Assembly: GCA_019022495.1 (NCBI GenBank)
Contig: JAFEKR010000026.1
Span: 434,001-498,000, forward strand
Direction: 5' to 3'
From: Epichloe hybrida
Taxonomy: Eukaryota > Ascomycota > Sordariomycetes > Hypocreales > Clavicipitaceae
DNA: 64,000 nt
Position 1 is the first letter of the stretch; each line of letters opens with the position of its first letter. Both the position numbers and the translations under genes were made by a program. Shown here one piece after another: positions 23,305 to 35,779 of the stretch. The notes beneath the pieces are model-generated. The model had not been told where the DNA came from. It saw nothing but the letters and a program-made list of their open reading frames with translations, and searched no databases.

Positions 23305-26300
23305 TCACGACAGCAGATTTCGCAGCGAAGGACTTGCGCTTGCACCACTCGCCGGACGACTCTCTGGCGGGCGATGTCCAAGCCCACTAGCAGGAGGCGC
23401 CAACTCAGACGGTGGTGCCAATGGCGGTGGCACTCCAGGAAGCGGTAGGCCGTTTCGCGCCATCGGGGGACTGGTGTGCACTCCGCCAGGATAGGGAGGC
23501 CGCTGGGGATGAAGCCCATGGGAAAATGCTTCAGATCGGGGCGGCAGGACGCCATTGCTTGAGCCTGGCGAGGCACTGTGTCGAGAATTCGGCGCGTGTG
23601 CCGGCGGAAGGCCACCTGCGTATGGTGGTATATATCCTGGAGGTGGTGCCGGCCCATTCATCCGCCGTGGCGATGGAGGCATCGCGCTGCCGTATATCGG
23701 TGATCCATGGGGGTGCTGCAGCGGCACAGAAACTGGAGCAACGGGAGGAGGTCCTGACATGGACGGCGGGCGGAGGGCCGTGAGACTTGACACTGGAGGT
23801 GGTCCGCCGCCGTGCAGCGGTGGTGGAGGTGCACCATTCAAGTGGCGAGGCGGCGACCCAAGCTGGCTTCCCCAGTCACTATATGCCGGCCTGGATGGCG
23901 GCACTTGAGGATATCCGTGAGTTACGGGAGCCGGCGGTGGAGGCCGTGGGCCGGACGAGGGGAGTGGCCGATGGGCGGTGGACCGTGGGAGGAGGGGGGA
24001 GGAACAGGAACAGGAACGGCAACAAAATCACCAGGACCAGGAGGGTGAGGAGGAGGGTGCGCTGTTGCAGTCGCCACGGATGCTGCCGCTGTCGCTGCCG
24101 CTGTCGCTGCCGCTGCCGCTGCCGCTGCCGGATGATGCAACAGCGAATGCATTTCCGGACGCAGAGGAGCGGCACGGAATTCCGAGCATGTCGGCCGTGG
24201 TGGGCTTCGGGATGGCGGTGGTGGTCCAGGTAGTGGTCCAGGTAGTAGGCACTGTCGTGGAGCTTCTGACGCTGGCGGAGGTGTTGGACGCGGCAGAAAC
24301 GAGGTGGGCGTCTTGAGCTTCTTTTTACACTTGTGACACTGGAACTTGCGTTGCTCAACAAACTTTTGTGCCTCGAACCCAATCGCCCCGTGGTGACCAT
24401 TCGTGAGCCTTCTTTCCTGTGAGTTGTCTATTGGCCACCACTTTGGAGTGACGTCGATGCCACAAGTGATGCAGACCTTTGCTCCAGGCTGTCGGGCATT
24501 CGCGGCCGCCTCCTTGGCCTCGCCGTTTCCAGTGTGAGTCGAGGTGCCGTTCGGCGCCGAAGGAGTACAGTGCGTAGTAGCAGCAGCAGTGGTCGTGGCC
24601 GTCGTGGCCGTCGTGGCCGTCGTGGGCATCGTGGTAGCAGCGGTAGCGGTAGCAGCAGCTATAGCTGTGGCCGTCGCGCCCGTGGCCGATGTACGTCGAG
24701 CGCCGCCGGGGGCAAGCGGCAGCAGCCCACTCATCTTGGCGGCATTCAACATGAGGTTTGCCCTGCGAACGCTGCCCGTCATAGTCAAGTCCGCTTGCTT
24801 GTAATTTTGAACATAGAGCTGCAACGCGTTGAGTCCCGATCCTTGGCTGACAACTTCGTGCATTTGGTGCGCAATCGTCTTGGTGGGAACATGATCCTTG
24901 CACCACACGACAGCCGACATGATTCCGCTCTCTCCGTTGACCGTCACAATATTGACATGGTCACGGCGAGAGCTTTTTACAGGTGCGATGTCGAATCCAA
25001 GAACATGTCTCTTCTGGCGAGCACATTCCACATGATCTGAGGCAGAGAGAGTGTTAGCAAATTTCAACATCGCTCGGCTCCATCTGTTGACATGAACCAA
25101 TATCTTCATCACTCACAAGGTATGCGACATTGGTGACAAGAGACGCAAGCACCACCCTTTTGGTTGCAAACCTGACACACTTCGTCATATCTGGCTCGTG
25201 CGATGGAGGGAATGCCTTCGCAGGGTTCCAGTGCTTTGGCGCTCCCAAACCTGACCTCGGGGGTCCAAACGGCGCATGTGACGTGAACCCAATTATTATC
25301 TGCAGTCCTCTTGAGTGGTTCTCGAGGGTTGACGGGCCTATTGAGATCCTCTTGCCGCTTGCGGTAATACTCGGCTGCCTTTCGTGCTTGCTGAACCTCG
25401 ATTCTTTCACGTTCACGATCCTTGTCCGACATCTTCTTCTTGTGATGCGTGAGCTTCGGCTGTTCGACAAAGTCCTGTTCGGTGACTTCTACAGGGCATA
25501 AGACACACTTGTAGTGCTGAAGATTGTTGGCATTAGTCGCACAAAATTCAAGTGTACCGGCTCGGGTCGACGAGGGGGAAAAGGAGGGGGGGGGGGGGGG
25601 GGATTAGATGAGGAGGGTAAAGCTTACAATCGAAACCTGCGGGACTCTTATCATTTGAGCACATGTCACATATCCACTTGCCCTGTATTCTGTGGTCAAC
25701 AACACCATAGCAATTGCGGTGCACCGTCAACCGGCATCTCTGCAAGAAAGATGCTGATCGCCAAGCGGCTCCATCTGATCGCAGATCGCGCAAGGCAGTG
25801 TGCGAGGTTTCGGCATATCGGGCACAGGTGTCGAGTCTGCAGTTTTGTCCTTATTTCGCGACATGCCCGCGGTGCTTCCCGCGTCGGAAGCGGCAGCATC
25901 GGTGTCCTTCTCTGGTGGTGCTCCTTTCAACTTCTTCCTCGGTGGTTCTTGACCGCTCGTTGCGGCCGGGGGGGTAGAACCACGGTCCGGAGTCATGAGG
26001 CCCATTTCCCGCGCAGCCTGCAACTCCTTGAGAAGTTCTTCGTCCTGCTTTCGCTTCCAGGCCTTGCCTGATTGTGAAACCTTTTTGGCGACTTCGTCCA
26101 TATCTTCCCAGCGTATGGCATACCTGCGCCACAGCTCTGCGCAACGTCGACAGAGAGCCACCACGTACTGGCTGCCCTTGTCCTTGCTGGTCGCCTTGGA
26201 CCCGTTCTCATTCACCAGGCCCTGGGTTGTGGGAGCCCGCCGCCATTGTCGAGATGTTGTCGTGGAGCAAAATTGACAAATGAAACTCCGCTTCTTATCC

Positions 26301-29300
26301 ATGGCCTTTTTGCTATCAAATGCCGAATCATCGTCACCATCAGCGACATCATCTGCCGCCTTGGAGGCTGCTGTGTCTTCCCTTTTGGCAAATCTTTTGC
26401 CTTTGCGACCCGAATAAGAACCCCAAACCTGTTTGCCCCGATCGGTCTTTTTCCAAGTATAGTAGTACCGTACCACTTCGCCTGGGGTCATGGTCTTGAC
26501 GTGTTTCATGACTAGGTGTAACTCGGAGCCATATTTGGCAATTCCCTCCTCAAACTTCTTCTGCTCCGTGGGTGTCAACGACGGCTCCTTGAACGTACCT
26601 GGCTTGGTGTTGGCGAGGTCTTCAAGCGCCGTGGCAGGATCATAGTCATCACGGAACAATGTCTCCAAGGCGACATCTTGCAGGTTGGTGGAGCGCTCTG
26701 GAAGGCTTAGCCTTTTGGCCATGCCTCGCGCTTTCGTCATGTAGCCAACAATTTCTTCATTGCTAATCATGTCCGAAGGTTTAGGTACCCAAAGGCGCGT
26801 CGAAGTAGCATTAGGGCTGTTTTCATCGAGGTCTTCTCCGCGCGTTTGATAACCAGGGGGCTCATCTTGCACCCACTTAGGGCGCTTGTGGCGGGCGGCT
26901 CTTTCGGCTTCTTGAGCCACTTGGGCTTCTTTGGACAATTTGGGTGCTCCTCTGCCCTTCCTGGATTCTATCGGCTTCGCATACTCAATAGCGCGGCCCG
27001 GCCAGGCACCCACGTTGGCTTGATGCCTGGGTCCAATTCGTGTACTCGCACGCGGGTGGATTCTATCATCATAGTCAAGCGCATCCTCTGGTTTACAATG
27101 CATGCCCAAGTAGCGCCACGGCCAGAGACTCGCCTGATAAATCTGTGCTGCAGTACCTTGGTGATGCTCATCATTGTCGGCCGGCGTAGTACAGTTGGTG
27201 TGTAGGCAATGTGCCTCATCGTCATCGTCGTCCAGGAGATCGTCATCCTCGGCGTCGGCACCAGTGGGAATATTGTGAGCCTCGAGCTTGCGTTCTTGTG
27301 CCCGGCTACAAGCCGCACACGACCAGGCAAAACCCCGGGATGGTTTCTTGAGCAGGGGTGGCTTGACGCAGTTCATGTGATACGTGTTCTGACACACGGC
27401 GCAATCCACCGAGTCATTGCTAGAGATGAAGCAGTGTTAGAGTGTATCGAAAGTGATCAAATTTGACAGAGAAAGAAAAAAAAAAAAAAGGTCGTCAGAA
27501 TAGACCGCCATGGCGGCTTCAGACTCCCTCGGAAGCCATTCACTTGAGCAGTTGAGAAACCGTGTGTAGTGAGTATCGCAGCGCAACGATGGCAGACAAC
27601 GCGCAGCACATGTATGTAGTTCGTTGAGTTGTGGCGCTGACAATGGCAGTGTGGATGCGAGGGAAGAAGCGTGGGTGCAGAGTGGGTGCAGGGTGGGTGC
27701 AGGGTGCCCAAAATGGGTGGGCGGGTGGGGTGGATCCAGCCGCCGTCCAGACGTATCCGGATTTGGAGGGAAGAACGAGGTGAGGAAGGAACAACAGCAC
27801 CCGGCACGACAAGGTGGCAGACGAGAGAGTTTCGACGAGATGGGAGCCTGGGAGAGTCTGGGAGAGTCTGGGAGAGTCTGGGAGAGGCAATCGGGAAACA
27901 CGAGATGTGCAGAGAAGAAGGGAACATGGGCGACGGTCGTTGCAGGGCGAGAGAGAGAGAAAGCGAGAGAGGTGAGAATATCCCAGGCACGTACCTTGCG
28001 CAATAGCCGGTGCATCTCTTGCAGAGCTTGACGGCGCTAGTGAGCTCCTTGCCACGCCCTTGCTCCACCAACACAAACTTCCAGCGCTCGTCCAACACTT
28101 TCTTGACCTTGTCAGGCACGTTGACGATTGTCGATGTAGGGAGCAGGTCGTAATTCTTCTGGATGTATCGATCATAGAGCTTCTCGTACCAGAAGCAGTC
28201 GGGCGTCTTGCGATAGACGTCCAGGTTGTCGATTTCCACGCGGTGCCGGATCCAACACTTGCCGCGCAATGCTGTCAAAGGGCTCACATCGGAATGCATT
28301 GTCGCAAAGACGAGCCGCGTATCCGCTGTCTTTCGCCCAATGTCCTTGGGACGGTAGTACCAGTTGATGCGCACCGTATGCACTCGCTTCGAGTTGTCGT
28401 CTGGCGAGTGCACAAACTCCATGATTCGTCCCAAGTAATAGGGTTCCCCCGGTGGTTCGCACACAAGGTACACATGATCTGCGTCTCATCGTTAGCCGGC
28501 AATGCTGCTGAAATTGCTGAAATTGCCTTTGCCTCGTTCCTCCCAGAACGATTGCGAATGAGTGGGCCCCGACCGCGCCGCTTGGTGCAATTGGTACGGC
28601 AACCCAAGCAAGTCCACGACCAAGCAAGGTTCGAAGTCCAAGTGTCCCGACTCCGGGATTCCCACTTCGCATTTGCATTTGCACTTGCACGCACTCGCCC
28701 TATGTGTGCGCGCGTGTGTGCGTGTGTGTAGGTGTGCTTGTGTGTAGGTGTGCTTGTGTGTAGGTGTGCTTGTGTGTGCGTGTGTGTGTGTGTGCGTGGT
28801 GTGTGTAGGTGTGTTGTGTGAGAAGGCGCAGAGCAAGCACACTTACCATTTGGCTCCAGCACCGTCCCGTCGTCAGCCACCATGCGCCCACTCGCATCCA
28901 CGCGATGGTTGCAATTTTCAAAAGTAAGCATGTTGCTGTCTGGCCATGCAGCAGTCCCTGACCCATGCACTACTTGCCCTGCCTTCTTGTTTGGCACAGA
29001 CGTCGTCGTTGTCGTGGCAGCCTTTCGCTTCCGAGTGCCTTGCGTCGTGCCAGAAGGCGGTGCAGCGACTTGGGATGCACTTGTCGTGATGCCTGGTGTC
29101 GTATCCTTGGAGCCATTTTGGGAGGCCGCAGACGCTTTGGTTTCCTCCGCCGCCGTCCTTCGCGAAGTGACTGACCGGGGCGTGTTGTCTCCATTTGTCC
29201 CGACGTCGGATTTGCGCGACGGTTTTTTAGGATTATCTTGGCCCTTTTTGTCATAGTACTCATAGACATCCGTCTCAATGTCTTTGTCCTCTGCGTAGTT

Positions 29301-29690
29301 GATGCGACCTCCTCTATTACGAGAGCGCGTCCCATAGGGCGCAGCCATGTCGGCACTCATATCCTTTGAGGAATCAGTATTTGATGAGTCTTTCACAGAG
29401 CTGGGCGGTGATTGTGAGTTCACATTTGTGACTTCAGAGTCCTGCTCAAGAAATTGTTCATGTCAGCCAGAATGTGACGTATGAGAAACCACGCGATGTA
29501 AGAGAGAGAGGCTCATGAGAGAGGCCCATGAGATCATGAGAGAGGCTCATGAGATCATGAGAGAGCCAAAGGAGACCAAGAGAAGAAAAAAAAAACCCAT
29601 GACGAGGTTGACAAAGTTATTGGATATAATGCAGGGGGTCCAAAAAAAGTGAGCAATCGGACATTGAGGACTTACATTTTGTTGTGCCAT
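23305..29690 (-). CDS. SNT2: Snt2-like BAH/PHD/ELM2-SANT chromatin protein, with apparent frame breaks
   Basis: Proposed exons, 5' to 3' on the minus strand: 29690-29676, 29441-28847, 28478-27995, 27419-25628, 25560-25117, 25036 to about 23922 or on to 23305. Domains in order: BAH (HVYLVCEPPGEPYYLGRI), PHD (CAVCQNTYHMNC), ELM2 plus SANT, a GATA-like finger (CQFCSTTTSRQW...CRRC), a second PHD, then an extended PHD (CVLCP...NWVHVTCAVW...CVSCHQC), and a Pro-rich tail. In yeast, Snt2 works with Ecm5 and the Rpd3 deacetylase in stress-responsive promoters. Two problems exist. Within the second PHD, near 25736, the frame shifts by one missing base between LSCRD and CRLTVH. Near 23922-24060 the Pro-rich tail changes frame before the terminal segment ending SLRNLLS. 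The acceptor at 25561 (GAG) is weak. The 15-nt first exon is a best guess. Confidence 0.85.
25586..25602. repeat. Poly-G17 tract inside a snt2 intron
   Basis: Seventeen consecutive G on the plus strand, hence poly-C in the transcript, lie within the 67-bp intron 25561-25627. The tract may serve as the polypyrimidine stretch. It is also a likely place for length errors in sequencing. Confidence 0.9.
27420..27994 (-). other. Long intron (575 bp) of snt2 with decamer tandem repeats
   Basis: Bounded by GTACGT (donor, minus strand) and TCTCTAG (acceptor). Splicing joins TGYCA to SNDSVDCAVC in phase. It contains GGGAGAGTCT repeated near 27851-27886 and GGGTGCAGAGT-like repeats near 27673-27706. 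It is several times longer than most introns in the window. Confidence 0.75.
28479..28846 (-). other. 368-bp snt2 intron with GT/CA microsatellite
   Basis: Donor GTAAGT and acceptor CGCAG join EPN to DHVYLV. The intron includes an imperfect (GT)n array from about 28703 to 28815 with embedded GTAGGTGTGCTT units repeated three times. Confidence 0.75.
29442..29675 (-). other. First snt2 intron with GAGAGGCTCAT tandem repeat
   Basis: A proposed 234-bp intron between a 15-nt first coding exon (MAQQN) and DSEVTNVNSQ. Units of GAGAGAGGCTCATGAGATC repeat imperfectly at 29497-29563. Confidence 0.6.
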
Positions 29691-32216
29691 TGCAACAGTA
29701 AATCATTTGCGCGACAATGAGGTGAGGCGAGTTGTGTGTGAAGAAGGCATGCCCACGCCCACTACATGTAAAGAAGGAGAAAAGTTGTATGTGACACGCT
29801 GGGGAGTGAAGTGGGATGAAGGTTTAGTGAATTCGAGGTCCCAGCAAGCTTGTCACGCGCAACGCCAACGCTTCAAGGCGCAAGGCGTCGGAATTAAAAA
29901 TCTAGACGAAGAGAATGGCCTCGAAACGCGGCGTATGGAGTGGGAGACAGGTTTGAAAGAGAAGAGAGGTCTGGTTCCCAGGCGCTGGGAGAAGGAAGAA
30001 ACGTCCTGGCACCCGAGGCGGCGGCCCTGGTCTGGCTCGATACGTCCACCACGCTGGTACCAGGACATGGGTGGGACGGCACTAGCGGCTGAGGTACTGC
30101 GCGAGTAGCTGCTAGCGCCAAGCAGAACATTGTGCCCGCTGGCCCGGGCAGCCTTGTTTGGCATGAGAAATAAAAGCTACTTTATATAGACATGACGGCA
30201 CCCCGGTCATCAAGTGCTACCTCAGTCTCCACGAAGGCCCGCCAAGGTCTCACACCCATTGATGAAGGGACGGATCTCAATCCAGGTTTTGGGAGGCGTT
30301 CATCGGCGCCCACCTTGTTCACCCAGGCTGGCATACATGAATGAGGACGACGACGGAAGAACAGTCCATCTCATCCCGGTAGAGGGCGAACAAGAAGGAA
30401 CAAAGAGGTTCGAGCTCGAGGGCGCAGCGATTTGCTCTGTCGCGTCTGCTTCTCTGCTTCTCGTCAACAAGTCATCAGGTCTGGTTGAGGGCTGTTTGGT
30501 TCGCCGCCGAAAACCCCAAGGTTTGAGGTTGAGGACAAGACCCAGTCGGCATGGCCCTAGCATTGTCACTCTACTCTCAATTCACAGACAAACTCGGCCA
30601 GGAAAATGAGTCGACGCACAAAGCTTCACGTTGCATCGGCTTAAGAAAAAAAAAAAAAAAAAACCTCCAGACCTTTTGTATCAGATCCGGCGCTACTGCA
30701 TTGAGACGTCAAAGTCATGCCCTTGTACTTTGCGAATGTCGTTGAGGCATGGTGTCACAAGAGTCAGCACAAGGCAGCTACTGTTTGCTTCCCATCTTTC
30801 TTCATAAGAAAGCCCCAGAGGGAAAACAGCACGGAAGTGAAATGAGAACGGACGTGCATTCGCTCTGCGTGTGATTGTGTGCGCGGATGAGGCAGGGCGA
30901 CGGGTCGGCTTAGCGTAGCAGAGAGAAAGCTACGTGCAGGTACGGAGTACGGAGTACGTGTGGTATCACTGGTATGGACTAATCATATGAAGCGCATAAT
31001 AGAGTTAGGGAGGCACGGGGTCGCTGTCGGGTCTTGCCACTTCATGAGGAACTAAACGCGCAGTGCGGACGGAGCGCGGATTAATACGGAGTAGCAAAAG
31101 AATCAAGTGCGCAATAATCCCTATGTAGTGACTAGGCCCAAGACGGAAGAGGTATCCCCGCACCTGTAATAGAAGGAATGATACTCCTTGATTCACGCAT
31201 TTATACTACTATAACCGCGTTTTTTTGCCTCTTAAAATCCCTCTACTATAGCTGCCATGCTGCTAGTGGTAGGAAGGTCGCGGTCTGCCTAGTCTGTGTA
31301 AAGCAACTATCCTCAGAAGCCAAGTGACTTAGCTTGGCACGATGATTGCGTGCAAAGAGAGGTACCCGTGATAGTTCGCGTTTAAAGCAAGCGGACTATG
31401 CAATTAATTGTATTAAGGCCATGGCGTTTCGGGCTTCACTTGCCTGGCAGCTCGTTGTTGTCCACATGTATCAACAGAGGTGTCAGGACGTCAGGAACGC
31501 CCCGCGTTTAAGTGGCTCTGCCTCCTTGTCTGCCTGCCTGCGTGACAAACTAGAAGTAATAATACGTGAAGACGCAGCAATTCGGATTTTTAAATACGCA
31601 GCAGCAACTAGGCCTAAAATGGAAGATGTACTTTTCCGCCTGTTTTTATATGAGCAGGTACAATTCCACGTAATCAAGTACATTTTTACATCATTGACAA
31701 ACTGCGTCACCTCCTTGCCGCTACACCCGCAGTCGTGTCCCTGCAACTAGTATGCGCAGTGCATATATGTACATAGAGATGCACCCACTTTGTCGCGCCA
31801 CACGTGACAGCGCGTTTATGTGTCGTCACCGCCAACGCGCTGGTGGGCTCAGGCATCATGGCACAGCAGACCCGTGGTTATTAGGGCCATACTGCATTGC
31901 AAAAACCACGCAGATCGTCAAGGCGTTCAGAACCCCAGAAGTCCAGCTTTTGGCTTTCCCTTACGTTGTTTTCTTTTTTCTCTTCTTCTTTTTCTTCTTT
32001 TTCATCATCATCATCTTCCTCTCCCTTTCCTCCTCCCCTCCTTCTTCTTCCTTCCCCTTCCTGGCGCTTCTATCACGCGCTGCTCACTCGCTCAGCACAA
32101 GATCATCCACATCCTGATTCGATGCTCGACGAAGATATTCGACGATGGCCTAACTCCAACCTCACACTTGCTTGTTCACAGCCGCACTCTGCTGTTCTCC
32201 CTGCTTGGCCGCAATC
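29691..32216. other. Intergenic region, about 2.5 kb
   Basis: No gene is supported. The part near 29691-30200 is the probable snt2 promoter. An A18 run lies at 30645-30662. The 30900-31750 part is AT-rich and contains decayed repeat-like pieces: an ACTAGGCC..GGAAGA motif near 31131 recurs near 31610 with C/T and G/A differences. A strong pyrimidine tract (31969-32065) lies before the helicase start and is probably part of its promoter. Confidence 0.5.
31969..32065 (+). promoter_or_regulatory. Pyrimidine-rich tract upstream of the helicase gene
   Basis: Almost uninterrupted T/C sequence of about 95 bases, ending about 150 bp before the ATG at 32217. CT-rich blocks of this kind commonly mark fungal core promoters near transcription starts. 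The assignment is inferred. Confidence 0.45.
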
Positions 32217-35200
32217 ATGAAGAGCATGCAGGGTATTCTGCACAAGACAAGTTTTCAGGCAGCCCACGAGCAGAAATCCCATGCTTCCCAGTCTATTGCA
32301 GGCCAGAAAAGAGCTCGGCCTTCCAACAATGAGCATGAAACGCCTCAGCATTGCACTAGCTCGTCGAAATCACATACCACCGTGCATTTTCAGAAGGCCA
32401 TTCATCTCCCCCTAACCCCGATTCGCCTTTCCGCAAGTGAAATATCGCCACTAAACAGGGAGACGACAGAGTACAGTCAAAGGCGGCTTATTTCAGCAAC
32501 ACCATGGTCCTCTCATGACCCAGAACTGAGTCTTGCCAATGCCATATATGATCTGCCCAACCAAATCGTGTCCAACTTTGCTTCCGTAGGCATCAACCAC
32601 ATCTATCCCTGGCAGAAAAATTGCTTAAAAGGCCCGGGGCTATTGTCAGGAGAACGAAACCTTGTGTACTGCGCTCCAACTGGTGGAGGGAAGTCGTTGG
32701 TCGCGGACTGTGAGCTGAAATCATCATGATCGCCGTGTCAGATGCACCATGTAGCTAATGCAAACACAGTGCTAATGCTGAAACGAATTATTGAAGAACC
32801 GGGCACCAAGGCCCTTCTCATATTGCCCTATGTTGCTCTCGTGCAGGAGAAAGTAGGCTGGCTTCGTAAGATAGCTCAAAGTGTAAAAATACTGGACCAT
32901 CAATCTGCAGAAGACGTGTCAAACAGGCCGTGGCGTCAACGGGCAGATCATGGCACCATTCGTGTTGTTGGCTTCTTTGGAGGTGGAAAGATCCGGGCCA
33001 CATGGGATGATTTTGACATCGGCGTCTGCACCTTGGAAAAGGTGAGAAAGTCCTGAGGAAAAGGTGTGCTGATGATGTCTTGGCTAATCAGATTTTCAAG
33101 GCGAATGCTCTCATCAATACGGCCATCGATGATTGCTCCGTCTCCAAGTTACGAGCTGTGGTTTTAGACGAGCTTCACATGATTGACGATGACCATCGTG
33201 GGTACATTCTTGAGCTTATTGCCACGAAACTTCTGAGTCTCGGCCAACAAATTCAAATTATTGGCATGAGTGCCACACTCCCGGTAAGACCAATACGTGC
33301 TCCCCCCTGTCGACGACTAGGTAGCATGTCTGCTGACGGACTAGAAGAACCTGGGCTTGCTCGCAACTTGGCTCGATGCGCATTCTTATGAGACACGATA
33401 TCGTCCGGTGCCAATCGAAGAACACCTCGTTTACGATGGGAAAGTCTTTCTCGCTGGCCCCAACGATGGACTTGCTCACACTTCCTCCCAACTCAGTAGT
33501 CAAGACGTCACAGGGGGCAAGACAACGCCCATACGATGCATCGACAAATCTATACACAAGGAGTTCAGGGACCCTCTCCTCAATGCTGTGGTGTCTCTTG
33601 CGTACGAATCGGCCAGTATGGGCCATGGTGTGCTGATTTTTGCCGGCAGCCGGGGCATGTGCGAGTCGGATGCTCGCTGGGTCAGTCGAGTCATGCCGCC
33701 TTCACATGAGCTTGAAACCAATATTCTCGACAAACGGTTGAACCTGCTGGGTGATCTACGCAGCTTGGGTACTGAGGTTGACCCGGTTCTCGAAGAAACA
33801 GTATTGAGCGGCGTGGCTTTCCATCGTGAGTTGGCGTCTCTTCTTTGCTTGGATTCGAATTTAGTGTGTGTACTGACCGCCATCAGATGTAAGACCGTAC
33901 TCTCTCGTGAACATTCGAAGCACCTGGACTAACTTTACAGGCCGGCCTGACGAGCGAGGAACGTGATCTTATCGCCGCCGCATATGATTCTGGAATCATT
34001 CTGGTATGCGTAGCTACCTGTAGTCTCGCTGCCGGCATCAATTTGTAAGATGAGAAGATGATCGCTGGGACAATAGACTCCAGTATACTAACGACATACA
34101 TTTAGACCTGCGCGCAGAGTTATTTTGCACAATGTGAAAATGGGCAGAGAGTACATTGGTCCGGCGATGCTACGACAGATGCGAGGCAGAGCAGGCAGAC
34201 AAGGTAAAACACCGGTAGGGGAGACTTTTCTGTGCTGCCGTGAACCTGATTTGGACCATGTTTTGGATCTCATGCATGCCGATATACCCGAGGTGTCAAG
34301 CTGTCTTAGCACCGAGAACAGGCGAATACAAAGGTACGCGAGCATTGTCGTTCGCTTTGACAGGACCATACTGACATCAAGGCTAGGGCTTTGCTGGAGG
34401 TTGTATCAATTCGCCTTGCGACAAGCCTTGATTCTATATTGGATTATTTCTCCAGATCGCTACTGCACGGCTCTCAGACTTCTCAGTTCATCCGTACCGG
34501 TGTCGAATCTAGTCTCGAGGAACTCCAGAGCATGGGGCTTATAACTGGTGACTCCCTTTCAGGCTTCTCTCCGACACGCCTGGGCAAAGCTATTGTTGCC
34601 TCGGCCATCGATCCTGATGATGGTGTCTTTGTCCATGAGGAGCTTAAACGGGCCCTCAGAGCATTTGTCATGGACGGCGAGATGCATATCCTCTATGTCT
34701 TCACACCAGTCCAAGACTTTGGCACGACAGTCAACTGGCAAGTGTTTCGTAATGAGATGGAGGGTCTGGACGAGAGTGGACTACGGGTACTCAATTTCCT
34801 GGGAATCAAGCCCACCGCGGTACTTCGCCTGTAAGTCCGAGTCTCTGGACTGATGATGATGATGGCATCACGAGCAGTGCAAATTCGCTAATAATGCATC
34901 GAGCAGCGCTCAAGGTGCAGCATTGAAGGAATCGACGGCGGAAGAAAAGAACGTGGCACGCGTGTATCGTCGCTTCTATCTAGCCATGCAGCTTCGCGAC
35001 CTTTGCAATGAAGTGCCTATACATGCTGTGGCGCGAAAATACGACATGCCACGAGGATCTGTTCAGACACTGTCACAAACATGCCAAGGATTTGCTGCTG
35101 GCATGGTGAAATTTTGTGAGCATCTGGACTGGGGGTGCGTAACCAACTTCATCCTTGGCCCTGTCTGGTCTGAGGGAGGAGGTCTCCTCTTGATGGGCTT

Positions 35201-35467
35201 TGCTTACCATTATATAGCGTCATGGCCGCTGCACTGGATCATTTTTCGGATCGCCTGATGGCAGGTGCCCGGACCGAGCTCCTCGCCCTGTCCAAAGTGC
35301 CTTTCATCAAGAGTCGCACAGCGTAAGTTGAGCCCAAATCCTCGGAAGCCCTCGACTTTGAAGCTGATTGCATTCTCTGCAGTCGAGTGTTTTTTGACAA
35401 CGGGTACCGCAGCGTGGCTGCTTTGGCCAATGCCAATCCAAACGACCTAGTCCCTATTCTCATGCAG

Positions 35468-35532
<65 letters not shown>

Positions 35533-35779
35533 TTTGTGTGCGCGCGCGCCGGCCATGCTGACACGAGTGATAACAAGGCGCAACCCAATAAACTTCGGAT
35601 CAAGGCACAAAACGACACATCGATGGAGGAAAAGATGCTCGCAAAGGCCCAGGTAATCTCGTCGGCTGCTAACAGGCTCTGGAGTATGTATATCAAGACT
35701 GCGTATTGACAAAGTCCCGTACACTGACGATCTTGGCAAATCAGACATCCAAATGCAAGCCGAGATGGAGGTAGAATGA
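32217..35779 (+). CDS. HELQ/POLQ-type superfamily 2 DNA helicase, no polymerase domain
   Basis: Proposed 13 exons: 32217..32709, 32770..33041, 33101..33283, 33348..33825, 33887..33888, 33941..34044, 34106..34333, 34387..34830, 34907..35134, 35218..35322, 35383..35467, 35578..35683, 35745..35779; 920 aa. Helicase motifs run in order: Q-region NLVYCAPTGGGKSLVAD (Walker A), VVLDELHMID (DEAH-like box), MSATLP, AFHHAGLTSEERD, and QMRGRAGRQG (motif VI). Winged-helix and Sec63-like regions follow, then a helix-hairpin-helix-like tail (RVFFDNGYRSVAALA). The family unwinds forked DNA in interstrand crosslink and replication-fork repair. The exon of only 2 nt is required to keep frame; see findings. 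The exon 4 start may be 33345 (CTAG) instead, adding one Lys. Confidence 0.9.
35469..35529. repeat. (TG)n microsatellite in a helicase intron
   Basis: About 30 TG units begin immediately after the donor (CAG|GTATG), so the repeat forms the 5' part of intron 35468-35577. It is followed by GCGCGCGCGC, which could form Z-DNA. Confidence 0.9.

Noticed and set aside
25561..25627. Poly-G run as a G-quadruplex regulatory element or gap filler
   Set aside because: It lies in a small intron in phase with flanking coding exons and behaves as a poly-C pyrimidine tract. A specific regulatory role is not supported.
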